Source: Candidatus Lernaella stagnicola
Lineage (GTDB): Bacteria > Lernaellota > Lernaellaia > Lernaellales > Lernaellaceae
Assembly (NCBI GenBank): GCA_030765525.1
Contig: JAVCCK010000007.1
Location: 1 to 64,000 of the forward strand
Length of the DNA stretch: 64,000 nucleotides
Direction of reading: 5' to 3'
Both the position numbers and the translations under genes were made by a program. The notes below the pieces were generated by a model. The model searched no databases, had not been told where the DNA came from, and was given only the letters and a program-made list of their open reading frames with translations. The first letter of the stretch is position 1. Every line of letters starts with the position of its first letter. Of the stretch, positions 1 to 8,046 are shown in pieces.

Positions 1-346
1 CGAGGCGCTGTCCAACTGGGGCGCGGCGTTGGCCACGCTCGCGGACCTTGCCGAGGGAGCAGAACGGGAGTCGCGTTTGCACGAGGCGATCGGTCGGTAC
101 GAGGCGGCGGTGGCGGCGAAGCCGGACAACCACGAAGCGCTATACAACTGGGGCTTGGCCTTGGGCGAACTCGCGGACCTTGCCGAGGGGGCGGCGCGGG
201 AGTCACTCTTACGCGAGGCGATCGGTCGGTACAAGGCGGCGGTGGCGGCGAAGCCGGACAAGCACGAAGCGCTGGACAACTGGGGCACAGCCTTGGGCAA
301 GCTCGCGGACCTCGCCGACGGAGCGGCGCGCACCGAACTGCTGAGG
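1..346 (+). repeat. 132-bp tandem coding repeat (44-residue TPR units)
   Basis: The stretch starting at base 83 recurs almost unchanged at base 215, giving a 132-bp period. DNA identity between units is far higher than protein function alone would require, which points to recent duplication or gene conversion. More copies probably lie upstream of the window. Confidence 0.75.
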
Positions 347-604
347 CAAGCGAAAGACGTCTTGAATCGCGGCGAAGAAATCAAGCAGGGCTCGTGCTCC
401 TACAACCTCGCGTGCCTGCATTCGCTTCTCGCTGAATTCGATACATGCAGGAGAGACCTTGAAAGGTCTTGGGATGCGGACAAACTGCCGAAAACCGAGC
501 ATCTGGAAAAAGACACCGATCTCGACCCGGTGCGTGATCTACCGTGGTTCACCGAATTCCTCGAAAAAGTGAAAAACGCGCGGGGCGAAACCCCCGACAA
601 CTAA
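1..604 (+). CDS. TPR-repeat protein, 5' end outside window
   Basis: Only the C-terminal ~200 residues are present; the frame is open to the first base, so the start lies upstream. Two full 44-residue repeats and part of another are visible, built around LxNWGxALxxLADLAEG, an REAIGRYxAAV helix and an AAKPDxHEA turn. This is a tetratricopeptide-like helix pair with a ten-residue insertion relative to the usual 34-residue TPR. The tail has a CSYNLACLHSLL helix and a short acidic segment, then TAA. TPR arrays are protein-interaction scaffolds; the partner cannot be read here. The stop codon overlaps the stop of the convergent lipoprotein gene. Confidence 0.8.
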   Translation, partial: EALSNWGAALATLADLAEGAERESRLHEAIGRYEAAVAAKPDNHEALYNWGLALGELADLAEGAARESLLREAIGRYKAAVAAKPDKHEALDNWGTALGKLADLADGAARTELLRQAKDVLNRGEEIKQGSCSYNLACLHSLLAEFDTCRRDLERSWDADKLPKTEHLEKDTDLDPVRDLPWFTEFLEKVKNARGETPDN

Positions 605-2277
605 AACCCGGTGTTGAGTTCAAGCCACCAGGCGCCGGGGCCGCCGAAAGCGCCGACGTCGCCGCGGCTGCCGTCAGGGTCGGCCAGGAGCGCGTCGGGA
701 GCGCCGGCGTCGATCAGCGGCGAATCTTCCGCCAAGCGGAAATCATCGGGCGGGTCAAGGAAGCCGGGCGCCGCCGAAAAGACACCGGGACCCGTGAAGG
801 CTCCGGCGTCGGCCACGTCGCAGTAGTGCAGGCCGAACACGCCCGCGCCGCAGTCCGTACAGTTCAGGTCGCCGCCCAGGTAACTGTTGGTGATCTCGAA
901 GCCGAGCGTCAGGAAGCCGCCGCCCGCGTCGATGGTCAGCCCCGAGTCGTTGCCGTAAAAAACCGCGTTGCGTATCCGCGCGCCGAGTTCCACGTTGAAA
1001 GGCCCACCGCCGCTCGCCCGCGCGATAAGGCCGTCGCCGTTTTCCGCCACAATGACGTTGCGAAGCAAGGGATTCGTGCCCGTGCGCGAGTCGGGGTCGG
1101 CATCCGTGCTGAGCAGCACGCCGATGTTGTTCCCAATGATCGTGGTCGCGGTGATCGAGGGGCCCGAAATCACGTCGGAGGCACGCACGGCTATCGCGGC
1201 GCCGTCGTTGTCGCGCAGCGCGCAGTTGAACACCGTCACCGAACGAAGGTCCTGCAACACGAACCCGTCACCGCCGCCGGTCACGATGAAGCCGTCGATG
1301 AAATCGCCTTCGCCCAAACGCCACACATCGGCACCCTGACCGTCGAGGATCGTCGGCTGCGACGGCACGTCACGGCGCCAAGTGTCGGGATCGAAACCGC
1401 CGAAGGCCAACACGGCGTGCAGGCTTTCGGCGTAAGGCGGATCGTTCAAGGTGAAGTTCGGATTCTCGGTGTACACGCCGCCCGCGACGTGCAGCGCGGT
1501 GAAAGACCCTTCTTCCACCAGGGCGTCGCTCGCCGCCTGCAACGAGTCGAACGGCAGTCCGCGCGATCCGTCGCCGCCGGGAGACGCGCCCGCGTCCACG
1601 TAGTGCACGGGGTAGGGCGGCAGGCAGCGCTCGATGGCGTTGGCGTCTTCGAAGCCACGCGCGTCCATCGCCCGCACGACGAAACACGCGCTGCGGCCGT
1701 TCGTAAGTTCGAGATGAATGTTCGAAAGCGTGACGTCGGTGGCGGCGGTTTGCACGACGGGCTGCAGTGTGGGCAACGGCTCGCCTTCGACGGGCTGGTA
1801 GATGCGGTAGATGACGGGCCCGTCGGCATCCCAGGCCGGTTGCCATTGCAGCGTGATTCGCTCGTCGCCGCTGTGGGCGTAGGCGATGCCGCGGAAGTAC
1901 GGCGGCAGCGAGTAGGTTTGCGCGACCGGCTCAAGTTCGCGTCCCGCGGCCGTCACCGCCCAAACCGTCAGCGTCTGGTCGCGCTCGATGCGTATCGTCG
2001 CGGGATTATGGTCCGCGAGGAAATCGCCTTCCCAAGTGCCGTCGGCGAAATCGCGCCGGTAGAAAAGCATCGCGTCACATTCGCAGGATAGTGTCGCGGT
2101 GAAGGGGGCGGAGTAATCGCCGGCCGGATGGGAAATCTCGATCGCGCAGGCGTTATCAGTGGCGTCCGGCACGCCGTGACCGTCGCCATCGTCGTCGTCG
2201 CAGGCCGTGACGATGAACAGAAAAAGGAGTCCCAGAAGTAACGCCAAAGCTGCACGGAAATCGCCGATCGCTTTCAT
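601..2277 (-). CDS. Lipoprotein with parallel beta-helix domain
   Basis: 558 residues. The start is the ATG preceded by an AAAGGA Shine-Dalgarno. Residues 1-26 form a lipoprotein signal ending in VTAC, with Cys26 followed at once by DDDDGDGHG, an Asp-rich tether. About residues 45-110 resemble a chitobiase/CHB_HEX_C-type beta-sandwich (SHPAGDYSAPFTATLSC). A fibronectin-III-like stretch follows (ERITLQWQPAWDADGP). From about residue 240 come VHYVDAGASPGGDGS and repeated short beta-rungs with N/D-G turns, typical of right-handed beta-helix proteins. Such proteins are usually surface or secreted; some are polysaccharide lyases, but no catalytic residues can be assigned. Convergent with the TPR gene, sharing CTAA at the stops. 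Confidence 0.72.
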   Translation of the reverse strand: MKAIGDFRAALALLLGLLFLFIVTACDDDDGDGHGVPDATDNACAIEISHPAGDYSAPFTATLSCECDAMLFYRRDFADGTWEGDFLADHNPATIRIERDQTLTVWAVTAAGRELEPVAQTYSLPPYFRGIAYAHSGDERITLQWQPAWDADGPVIYRIYQPVEGEPLPTLQPVVQTAATDVTLSNIHLELTNGRSACFVVRAMDARGFEDANAIERCLPPYPVHYVDAGASPGGDGSRGLPFDSLQAASDALVEEGSFTALHVAGGVYTENPNFTLNDPPYAESLHAVLAFGGFDPDTWRRDVPSQPTILDGQGADVWRLGEGDFIDGFIVTGGGDGFVLQDLRSVTVFNCALRDNDGAAIAVRASDVISGPSITATTIIGNNIGVLLSTDADPDSRTGTNPLLRNVIVAENGDGLIARASGGGPFNVELGARIRNAVFYGNDSGLTIDAGGGFLTLGFEITNSYLGGDLNCTDCGAGVFGLHYCDVADAGAFTGPGVFSAAPGFLDPPDDFRLAEDSPLIDAGAPDALLADPDGSRGDVGAFGGPGAWWLELNTGF

Positions 2278-2353
2278 GTTCGGTCCTTTCCGACCCGAAG
2301 TCTCAGTATAGCATGCTTGCCGGGCGTTAGTGAATCCGCTACAAGTGGCTCCC

Positions 2354-3565
2354 ATGCACGGCGGAACCCATAGCGAGGTGGCCATTGTCGGGGCCGGACC
2401 GGCCGGGGCGCACTTGGCGCGTCGCTTGGCCGAGGCCGGAGTGCGGGTGCGTTTGTTCGATCCGCAGGTGCCGTGGGAGAAGCCGTGCGGCGGCGGCATC
2501 ACGCACAAGGCGTGGTCCATGTTTCCGGTTTTGCGGCACGAGGATTTGCCGCGCAACGAGGTCTACCACTCGCTGCAGATATCCCCCCACCGACGTTTTT
2601 TTGTCATCGACGAAGGCGACGCGCTGGTGATCACCTCCCGCCGCGCGCTGGGCGAAGTCATGCTCGGCGAAGCCACCGCGGCCGGCGCCGATTTCGTGCC
2701 GCTGCGGGTCTCAAACGTGGCGCGTGACGATCACCGCGTCCGACTGCTGACCGACGCGGGCGAATTCACCGCCGACTACATCGTCGGGGCCGACGGCGTG
2801 CGGTCGATGGTGCGCGAGGCGTTCTTAGGCAAGTTGCCCCGCGGGCGCACGCTGGGAGCGATCTGCCGATTTTACGAAGGCGGCCCCGAGGATCCCACGC
2901 TGATTCGCATCACGACGCAGCCCGGCTACGCCTGGGCGTTTGCGCGCCACGATTGTCTCGCCGTGGGAGCGGGATCGATGCAGCACGGCTTTGATTTGAA
3001 CGGCGCGCTGGCCGACTTCATGCGCGATTTCTTCCCGGATCGTCAGCCGCTCGGGCCGCCGCAGGGCGCGCTCCTGCCCTACATGCACGACCTGAGCGCG
3101 TATCGCGAGAGCCGCTCGGGCAAGGATTGGGCCGTCATCGGCGACGCGGGCGGCTTCGTCGACACACTCACGGGCGAGGGGATCATTTACGCGGTGTGGT
3201 CGGCCGACTTGCTGGCGAACGCGTTTCTCGCCGGGCGTCCGCAAACCTACGATCGTGCTTGGCGCAAGGCGTTCGGCCCGCACCTGCTCACGGGCGCATA
3301 CGTGGCCCGCTACGTGTTCAAGCCGCGTTTCATCGACAACTTCTTCGCCGCCATCACCGTGTGCCCGGCGCTGCGCGACATGTTTATGGATTACATATGG
3401 AACCTGCCGCCGTACCCCGTGTTGCTACGCCGGGCATTGGTGACGATGCCGCGCATTCTTCGTCAATGGCGTGATTTTCGGCGTCGCGGCGGCGTCATCG
3501 AGCGATCGCGTCTTGCGCCCTTTGAGGCCTTGGAGGGGCATGTCAATCTGCGCCTTGATGAGTAG
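2354..3565 (+). CDS. FAD-dependent geranylgeranyl reductase family protein
   Basis: 403 residues from the ATG; an in-frame GTG eight codons upstream (2330) is an alternative and neither has a strong ribosome site. The N-terminus has the Rossmann dinucleotide motif VAIVGAGPAGAHLARRLAEA, then PCGGGITHKAW, which matches the PCGGG substrate-side motif of geranylgeranyl reductases. The second FAD motif is AVIGDAGGFVDTLTGEGI. Members reduce isoprenoid double bonds of quinones, carotenoids, chlorophyll side chains or archaeal-type lipids; the substrate cannot be told from sequence. It stands alone, reading toward the b5-like gene. Confidence 0.75.
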   Translation: MHGGTHSEVAIVGAGPAGAHLARRLAEAGVRVRLFDPQVPWEKPCGGGITHKAWSMFPVLRHEDLPRNEVYHSLQISPHRRFFVIDEGDALVITSRRALGEVMLGEATAAGADFVPLRVSNVARDDHRVRLLTDAGEFTADYIVGADGVRSMVREAFLGKLPRGRTLGAICRFYEGGPEDPTLIRITTQPGYAWAFARHDCLAVGAGSMQHGFDLNGALADFMRDFFPDRQPLGPPQGALLPYMHDLSAYRESRSGKDWAVIGDAGGFVDTLTGEGIIYAVWSADLLANAFLAGRPQTYDRAWRKAFGPHLLTGAYVARYVFKPRFIDNFFAAITVCPALRDMFMDYIWNLPPYPVLLRRALVTMPRILRQWRDFRRRGGVIERSRLAPFEALEGHVNLRLDE

Positions 3566-3682
3566 GAATCGTCGATTTCCACACTTGGAATAACTTCCAT
3601 TTCCCGGCGGACAACTTGACACTGCGGGCTTCGATTGCGTATCGTGCAGTCCACTTTCCAAGGGAAAATCAGGAGGATGTGG

Positions 3683-4636
3683 ATGAAAGGCATGACTCGG
3701 TCGGAGTTGGCCGAATTCAACGGGCAGGACGGCAAGCCAACCTACGTCGCCTACAAGAGTAAGATCTACGACCTCAGCGCATCCAAGAAGTGGAAGAGCG
3801 GCAAGCATATGCTCAAACACGACGGCGGCGCCGACCTGACTAAGTCCATGGATGCCGCGCCGCACGGCGATGACGTGTTCGCCGAGTTTCCCATTGTGGC
3901 GCACCTCGTAACCGAGATGACCCACGCCGAACTGGCCGAACACAACGGGCAAGACGGCAAGCCCACATATGTCGCCTACCAAGGTAAAATCTACGACGTG
4001 TCCGAATCCAAGAAATGGAAAAACGGGCAGCACATGATGAAACACGCGGCCGGGCAGGACCTCACCGCGGCGATGGGTGCGGCCCCGCACGACGCGGCGG
4101 TTTTCGAGAACTTTCCCGCCGTCGGGGCGCTCGTCGAGGAAGAAGTCGTGGACGAGCACGTCACGATGGCGCCGTGGCCGTTGTCGACGATTTACAAAAA
4201 CTTCCCTTTTGTGAAGCGGCATTCGCACCCGTTCGCGGTGCATTTTCCAATCGGCCTTATCCTCGCCGGTTTTCTATTTGCGCTGCTGCACCTTTTCTTC
4301 GGGCAGGGGCCGCACTACTACTTCGAACGCACCGCGCTGCATTTGGTTGTCCTGGGCACGCTCACCGCGCCCTTCGCGGTATTGACGGGCATGCAGTCCT
4401 GGTGGCTGTACTACGGCCTCGGCAAGACCTTCAAACTGATGTTCAAGCTGATCGGCGGCATCATCGTGACGGTCGTAGGCGCGATCATCATCTTGATGCA
4501 CGTGGCGAACCCGACGGTGCTGACCGGCGAACTCAACTCGATCTCTTATCTGTACATCGGCCTGTACGGCGCGGAAGTACTCTTGGTGGCGACCGTCGGC
4601 TATATCGGCGGGCAACTCACCTTCCCGGATCACTGA
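3683..4636 (+). CDS. Tandem cytochrome b5-like domains fused to DUF2231-type membrane domain
   Basis: 317 residues. The start is the ATG six bases after a perfect AGGAGG; an earlier ATG abuts that site and is too close. Two near-duplicate b5-like heme/steroid-binding units occupy about residues 4-72 and 79-150, each with LAExNGQDGKPTYVAY, SKKWKxGxHMxKH and an AxGxDLT turn. After a linker, about residue 180 onward has four hydrophobic helices (FPIGLILAGFLFALL, VVLGTLTAPFAVLTG, GGIIVTVVGAIIIL, LYGAEVLLVATVGYI), matching DUF2231/b561-like membrane proteins. The paired His residues are plausible heme ligands. Likely role: electron transfer at the cytoplasmic membrane (inference). Confidence 0.72.
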   Translation: MKGMTRSELAEFNGQDGKPTYVAYKSKIYDLSASKKWKSGKHMLKHDGGADLTKSMDAAPHGDDVFAEFPIVAHLVTEMTHAELAEHNGQDGKPTYVAYQGKIYDVSESKKWKNGQHMMKHAAGQDLTAAMGAAPHDAAVFENFPAVGALVEEEVVDEHVTMAPWPLSTIYKNFPFVKRHSHPFAVHFPIGLILAGFLFALLHLFFGQGPHYYFERTALHLVVLGTLTAPFAVLTGMQSWWLYYGLGKTFKLMFKLIGGIIVTVVGAIIILMHVANPTVLTGELNSISYLYIGLYGAEVLLVATVGYIGGQLTFPDH

Positions 4637-4751
4637 TTCGCATAAGTACGAGCTAAGGGCGGACCGTTCGGCATATGGCTAGGTTGGCCGTTTTGCCGCT
4701 CCCGTTCTTTTGGTGTACAACGAGCGCTCGGAAAGGGGCCGACGAAGCGCG

Positions 4752-6020
4752 ATGTACTTGCTGGAACCGATCCTCAACACCTTCTACCGGCTGCAGATGC
4801 GGTCGGTCATGGACTTTGAAATCGGCGACGAGTTGCCGGCCAAGCCGCCGGGTGACGAGCCCTTGCTGCTGTACATCCACATCCCGTTTTGCGAGACGCT
4901 GTGCCCGTATTGTTCCTTTCATCGCTTCCCCTACGAGCGCGACGTCGCGGCGGCCTACTTCGATGCGCTGGGCGACGAACTGCGCTTATATCGCGACGCG
5001 GGTTTCGATTTCCAAAGCCTTTACATCGGCGGCGGCACTCCGACAATCGACCTCGACCGGTTGGGACGCACGCTGGAACTGGCGCGCGATCTCTTTTCGG
5101 TGCGGGAGATATCGTGCGAGACCAACCCCAATCACCTGGTTGGGGACCGACTGAACGCGCTGGCGGATTTGGGCATCGACCGGCTCAGCGTCGGCGTGCA
5201 GACTTTCGACGACGCCATTCTCGAACGCATCGGTCGCCTGGAGAAATACGGCAGCGGGGCGCAAATTCGCGATCGCCTCGCCGTGGCGAACGAACGCTTT
5301 CAAACGCTCAACGTCGACATGATTTTCAACATCCCCACACAAACCGAGGCGACGCTGGGCCGCGACCTCGACTACCTGACAGAGCTCCTGCCATCGCAGG
5401 TGACCTTCTATCCGCTGATGACCGCGCCCTCGGTGCTGGCCGAACTGCGGCGCACGGTAGGTACGGTGAGCTACCGGCGCGAGAAGCTTTTTTTCCGGAT
5501 GATTCTCGAACGCATGCGGCCCGACTACCAGGACTCCACGGCGTGGTGCTTTTCGCGGCGCGACGGCATGGTCGACGAGTACGTCATAGCCTACGACCAA
5601 TACGCCGCGGCGGGCAGCGGCGCCTTCGGTTACCTCGACGGCACGATTTACGCCAACACGTTTTCACTGGACGAATACTTTGAGAAAATTCGCGCCGGTC
5701 GCTTCTCCGTGGCGCGCCGCAAGCGTTTCTCGCGCCGCGACGCAATCAACTACTACTTCCTGATGAAGCTCTTCGGACTGACGTTGGATAAGCAAGCCTT
5801 CGCCGCCAAATTCGGACGCTCCTACGAGCGGGCGATGTTTCCCTTCCCGCCTTTGCTTCGTTGGACGGGCTCGGTGACCGAAGACGCCGATTTCGTTCGC
5901 CTGACCGACCGCGGCCGCTACTACTGGGTCGCCGCCATGCGGGAATTTTTCATCGCTGTGGATACGATGCGCGATCGCTGCCGCACCAACCTGCTCGAAC
6001 CGCCTGCGGGGTTGCGCTAA
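4752..6020 (+). CDS. Radical-SAM protein, HemW/HemN-like coproporphyrinogen oxidase family
   Basis: 422 residues from ATG; in-frame TTG/GTG codons at 4710 and 4713 could extend it by 14. The radical-SAM cluster motif is C47-ETL-C51-PY-C54 inside LYIHIPFCETLCPYCSF, the HemN/HemW hallmark, followed by the SAM-contact motif YIGGGTPTID and LSVGVQTFDD. The C-terminal HemN-type domain is present but diverges from E. coli HemN. Relatives include oxygen-independent coproporphyrinogen oxidase, the heme chaperone HemW and heme-degrading methyltransferases. The neighbouring b5-like gene makes a heme-linked role attractive, but this is inference. The stop overlaps the convergent B12 radical-SAM gene. Confidence 0.75.
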   Translation: MYLLEPILNTFYRLQMRSVMDFEIGDELPAKPPGDEPLLLYIHIPFCETLCPYCSFHRFPYERDVAAAYFDALGDELRLYRDAGFDFQSLYIGGGTPTIDLDRLGRTLELARDLFSVREISCETNPNHLVGDRLNALADLGIDRLSVGVQTFDDAILERIGRLEKYGSGAQIRDRLAVANERFQTLNVDMIFNIPTQTEATLGRDLDYLTELLPSQVTFYPLMTAPSVLAELRRTVGTVSYRREKLFFRMILERMRPDYQDSTAWCFSRRDGMVDEYVIAYDQYAAAGSGAFGYLDGTIYANTFSLDEYFEKIRAGRFSVARRKRFSRRDAINYYFLMKLFGLTLDKQAFAAKFGRSYERAMFPFPPLLRWTGSVTEDADFVRLTDRGRYYWVAAMREFFIAVDTMRDRCRTNLLEPPAGLR

Positions 6021-7687
6021 GAACCGCTGGCTAGGTGCGTGCCATCGACGCCGGTCGGCGGCGTACGATGAGTGTTCTTCGTCGATTTTTCTTGCAGCTT
6101 CTTTTTCGCGGCGGCGAGCCTGTCGAGGAAGTCGCTGCGCCGGAAGTTGCGGACCCAGTTCCGGACGATGAAGTGTCCGCCCAATCGTATGGCGCGGGTG
6201 CGGAAGAAGAATTTGTACCAGTTGCGAAAGGCCGCCGCGAGGGGGCGGACGCGCAGTGAAAGCAAGGTCGTCACCGCCGGGAATACCATGAGCGGGAAGT
6301 AGAACATGATGTTGATGATCACGCGCCACAGATTCCCGAAGCTGTAGAACTTGCCCATGATTTGTCCGGAGGCATTTTGCAGTTGTTCGGGCGCTACCTC
6401 GCCGGCCGGTTCATACAGTGGAAACTGGCCGTCGTAGTACTCCCAACCCAGATCGTACAAACGCCCTTCGGCGGCGAGGCGGGTGCGCAATTCGGTGCCC
6501 GGTAGCGGAATCGCCAGAAGCACTTGCGCGGTGTCGATACGCGACTTCCGGATGAAATGCTTGAAGTGGTGCGTACGCTCTTCCACCGACAGATCGGCCT
6601 CCGGATGCTGTTTCCGGTGTTCCTCTCGGTGGGGGTAGCCGAAAATGAACATGCCGTGGATGAAGAAACCGTACCGCTTGAGGGTTTTGGTCCATTTGAG
6701 CATTTGCTTGGAGAGGTAGCCCTTCTTCATGGCGATCAGTTCTTCGTCGATCGGTGATTCGAAGCCGATCGCGAGGCCGTTGATGCCGGCGCGTTTCATG
6801 GCCTGCAGTAGTTCTTTGTCGCGGGCGTCGTTGATTCGCACCTGGACGGTCATCTGAATTCGCACGCCGGTTTGCTCGAGGTAATCGCCGAGCAGTCGGC
6901 AGAAACAAAGCGTGCCCTCGCGGTCGGCGGTGAAGTGGTCGCTTGCCTCGAAAAATTTCCGCGCTTCGCGCGTTTCGATCAGGTGGATGATTTCGTTCAC
7001 GGTGCGGTTGGGAGTGGCGCAACGCGGTTTGCCCTTCACCGAGCAGAATTCGCAGTTCATGTTGCAGCCGCGGGTTCGGCTTACAGGGTAGATCTTGATG
7101 TTTGCGTAGCGGACCAGCGAGAAATCGGGGAAGGGCAGGTGGTCGAAAATCGTGCGCAGATCGCGATCCGGCGTGCGGTGTATCTCATCGCCTTCGCGGA
7201 AGGAGATGCCGGCAATATTGCGCCGGGCGTCGCGGTCGCTGATTCCTTGAAGAAGCTCAACTGTGGTCTCCTCGCCCTCACCATGGCAGACGGTGTCGAT
7301 GCCGTTGGCCAACGCTTCCTCGGGCAGGTAGTCCACGTGCTTGCCGCCCGCGAGCGTCACGGCGCCGGCCTGCTGGTAGAATCGCGCCAATTCGAACACG
7401 CGCGGGACGGTCGAACTCAGCGACGCGTAGAATCCGACGACGTCGGCCGGACGGTCGGCCTGCAACCGTTGATGGTCAGGGCGTCCGTTTTTGTCGCGCG
7501 GGCAAAACTTATCGCGGCAATTGTTTTCGTCGATAACTTCGACGTCCCACCCGGGAATTTCACTCGCCACCGTGGCGACCGACACCGGCCCCAACGCCGT
7601 CGTCGTGCGCGCAATGGAACTGTAAATGTTGAAGTTGGGAAAGGCGGGAATGATGACGCGGAAGCGCCGTCTGGTTTCGTATTGCAT
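6017..7687 (-). CDS. B12-binding domain radical-SAM protein
   Basis: 556 residues; start chosen at ATG with AGGATA upstream. The first ~150 residues look like a cobalamin-binding Rossmann domain (VIIPAFPNFNIYSS, TLAGGKHVDYLPEEAL, CHGEGEETTVELL), although the DxHxxG cobalamin ligand motif is not evident. The radical-SAM cluster is C208-NMN-C212-EF-C215 in SRTRGCNMNCEFC. Later motifs NGLAIGFESPIDEEL and HGMFIFGYPHRE are typical of the B12-radical-SAM class that methylates unactivated carbons or remodels lipids and tetrapyrroles. A hydrophobic patch near residue 470 suggests membrane contact. Substrate unknown. Confidence 0.8.
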   Translation of the reverse strand: MQYETRRRFRVIIPAFPNFNIYSSIARTTTALGPVSVATVASEIPGWDVEVIDENNCRDKFCPRDKNGRPDHQRLQADRPADVVGFYASLSSTVPRVFELARFYQQAGAVTLAGGKHVDYLPEEALANGIDTVCHGEGEETTVELLQGISDRDARRNIAGISFREGDEIHRTPDRDLRTIFDHLPFPDFSLVRYANIKIYPVSRTRGCNMNCEFCSVKGKPRCATPNRTVNEIIHLIETREARKFFEASDHFTADREGTLCFCRLLGDYLEQTGVRIQMTVQVRINDARDKELLQAMKRAGINGLAIGFESPIDEELIAMKKGYLSKQMLKWTKTLKRYGFFIHGMFIFGYPHREEHRKQHPEADLSVEERTHHFKHFIRKSRIDTAQVLLAIPLPGTELRTRLAAEGRLYDLGWEYYDGQFPLYEPAGEVAPEQLQNASGQIMGKFYSFGNLWRVIINIMFYFPLMVFPAVTTLLSLRVRPLAAAFRNWYKFFFRTRAIRLGGHFIVRNWVRNFRRSDFLDRLAAAKKKLQEKSTKNTHRTPPTGVDGTHLASGS

Positions 7688-7869
7688 GGTCGCGTATCCT
7701 CGAAAATTCAAAATAACGTCAGATGTAATTCTTCGCTGGTGAAGTTCTCGAACGCCATGAATTATTTGTAAAGGTTAACCACATTTGACATGGATTGAAG
7801 TGGAATCCGGCACCGGGAATTATTTATCAAAAATCGCGGCGAGCCCTACCTCTGCGTATTCAACTCCAA

Positions 7870-7989
7870 CACCATGGGGCCAGGCACCAAAGCTTAAATT
7901 CTGAATACCTTATTTTTCGTAATGAATAAAGGCCAAAAACAACGAAAAAAGCAACTTTCTGCAAAACAAGTTGGTGCCAGGCACCAACT
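7870..7989. repeat. REP-like palindrome and partial copy in intergenic region
   Basis: In the 359-bp gap between the B12 radical-SAM gene and tex, bases 7969-7989 form a perfect 21-base palindrome (ten-base arms around one A) with core GGTGCCAGGCACC. A second, incomplete copy sharing CCAGGCACCAA sits at 7880-7890, in the same orientation and 97 bp away. The spacer is AT-rich. GGTGCC-N-GGCACC cores are dispersed REP-type elements in several bacterial genomes, some mobilised by RAYT transposases. No gene is seen in the rest of the gap. Confidence 0.6.
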
Positions 7990-8046
7990 GTTTTCGACTG
8001 TTTGTTACAATACGTAACGGACGGGAAAACGGCGATAGGTTGAGGC

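Noticed and set aside
544-2091. 515-codon plus-strand reading frame
   Set aside because: Antisense to the beta-helix lipoprotein, no ribosome site, low-complexity R/A/V/H composition typical of GC-rich shadow frames.
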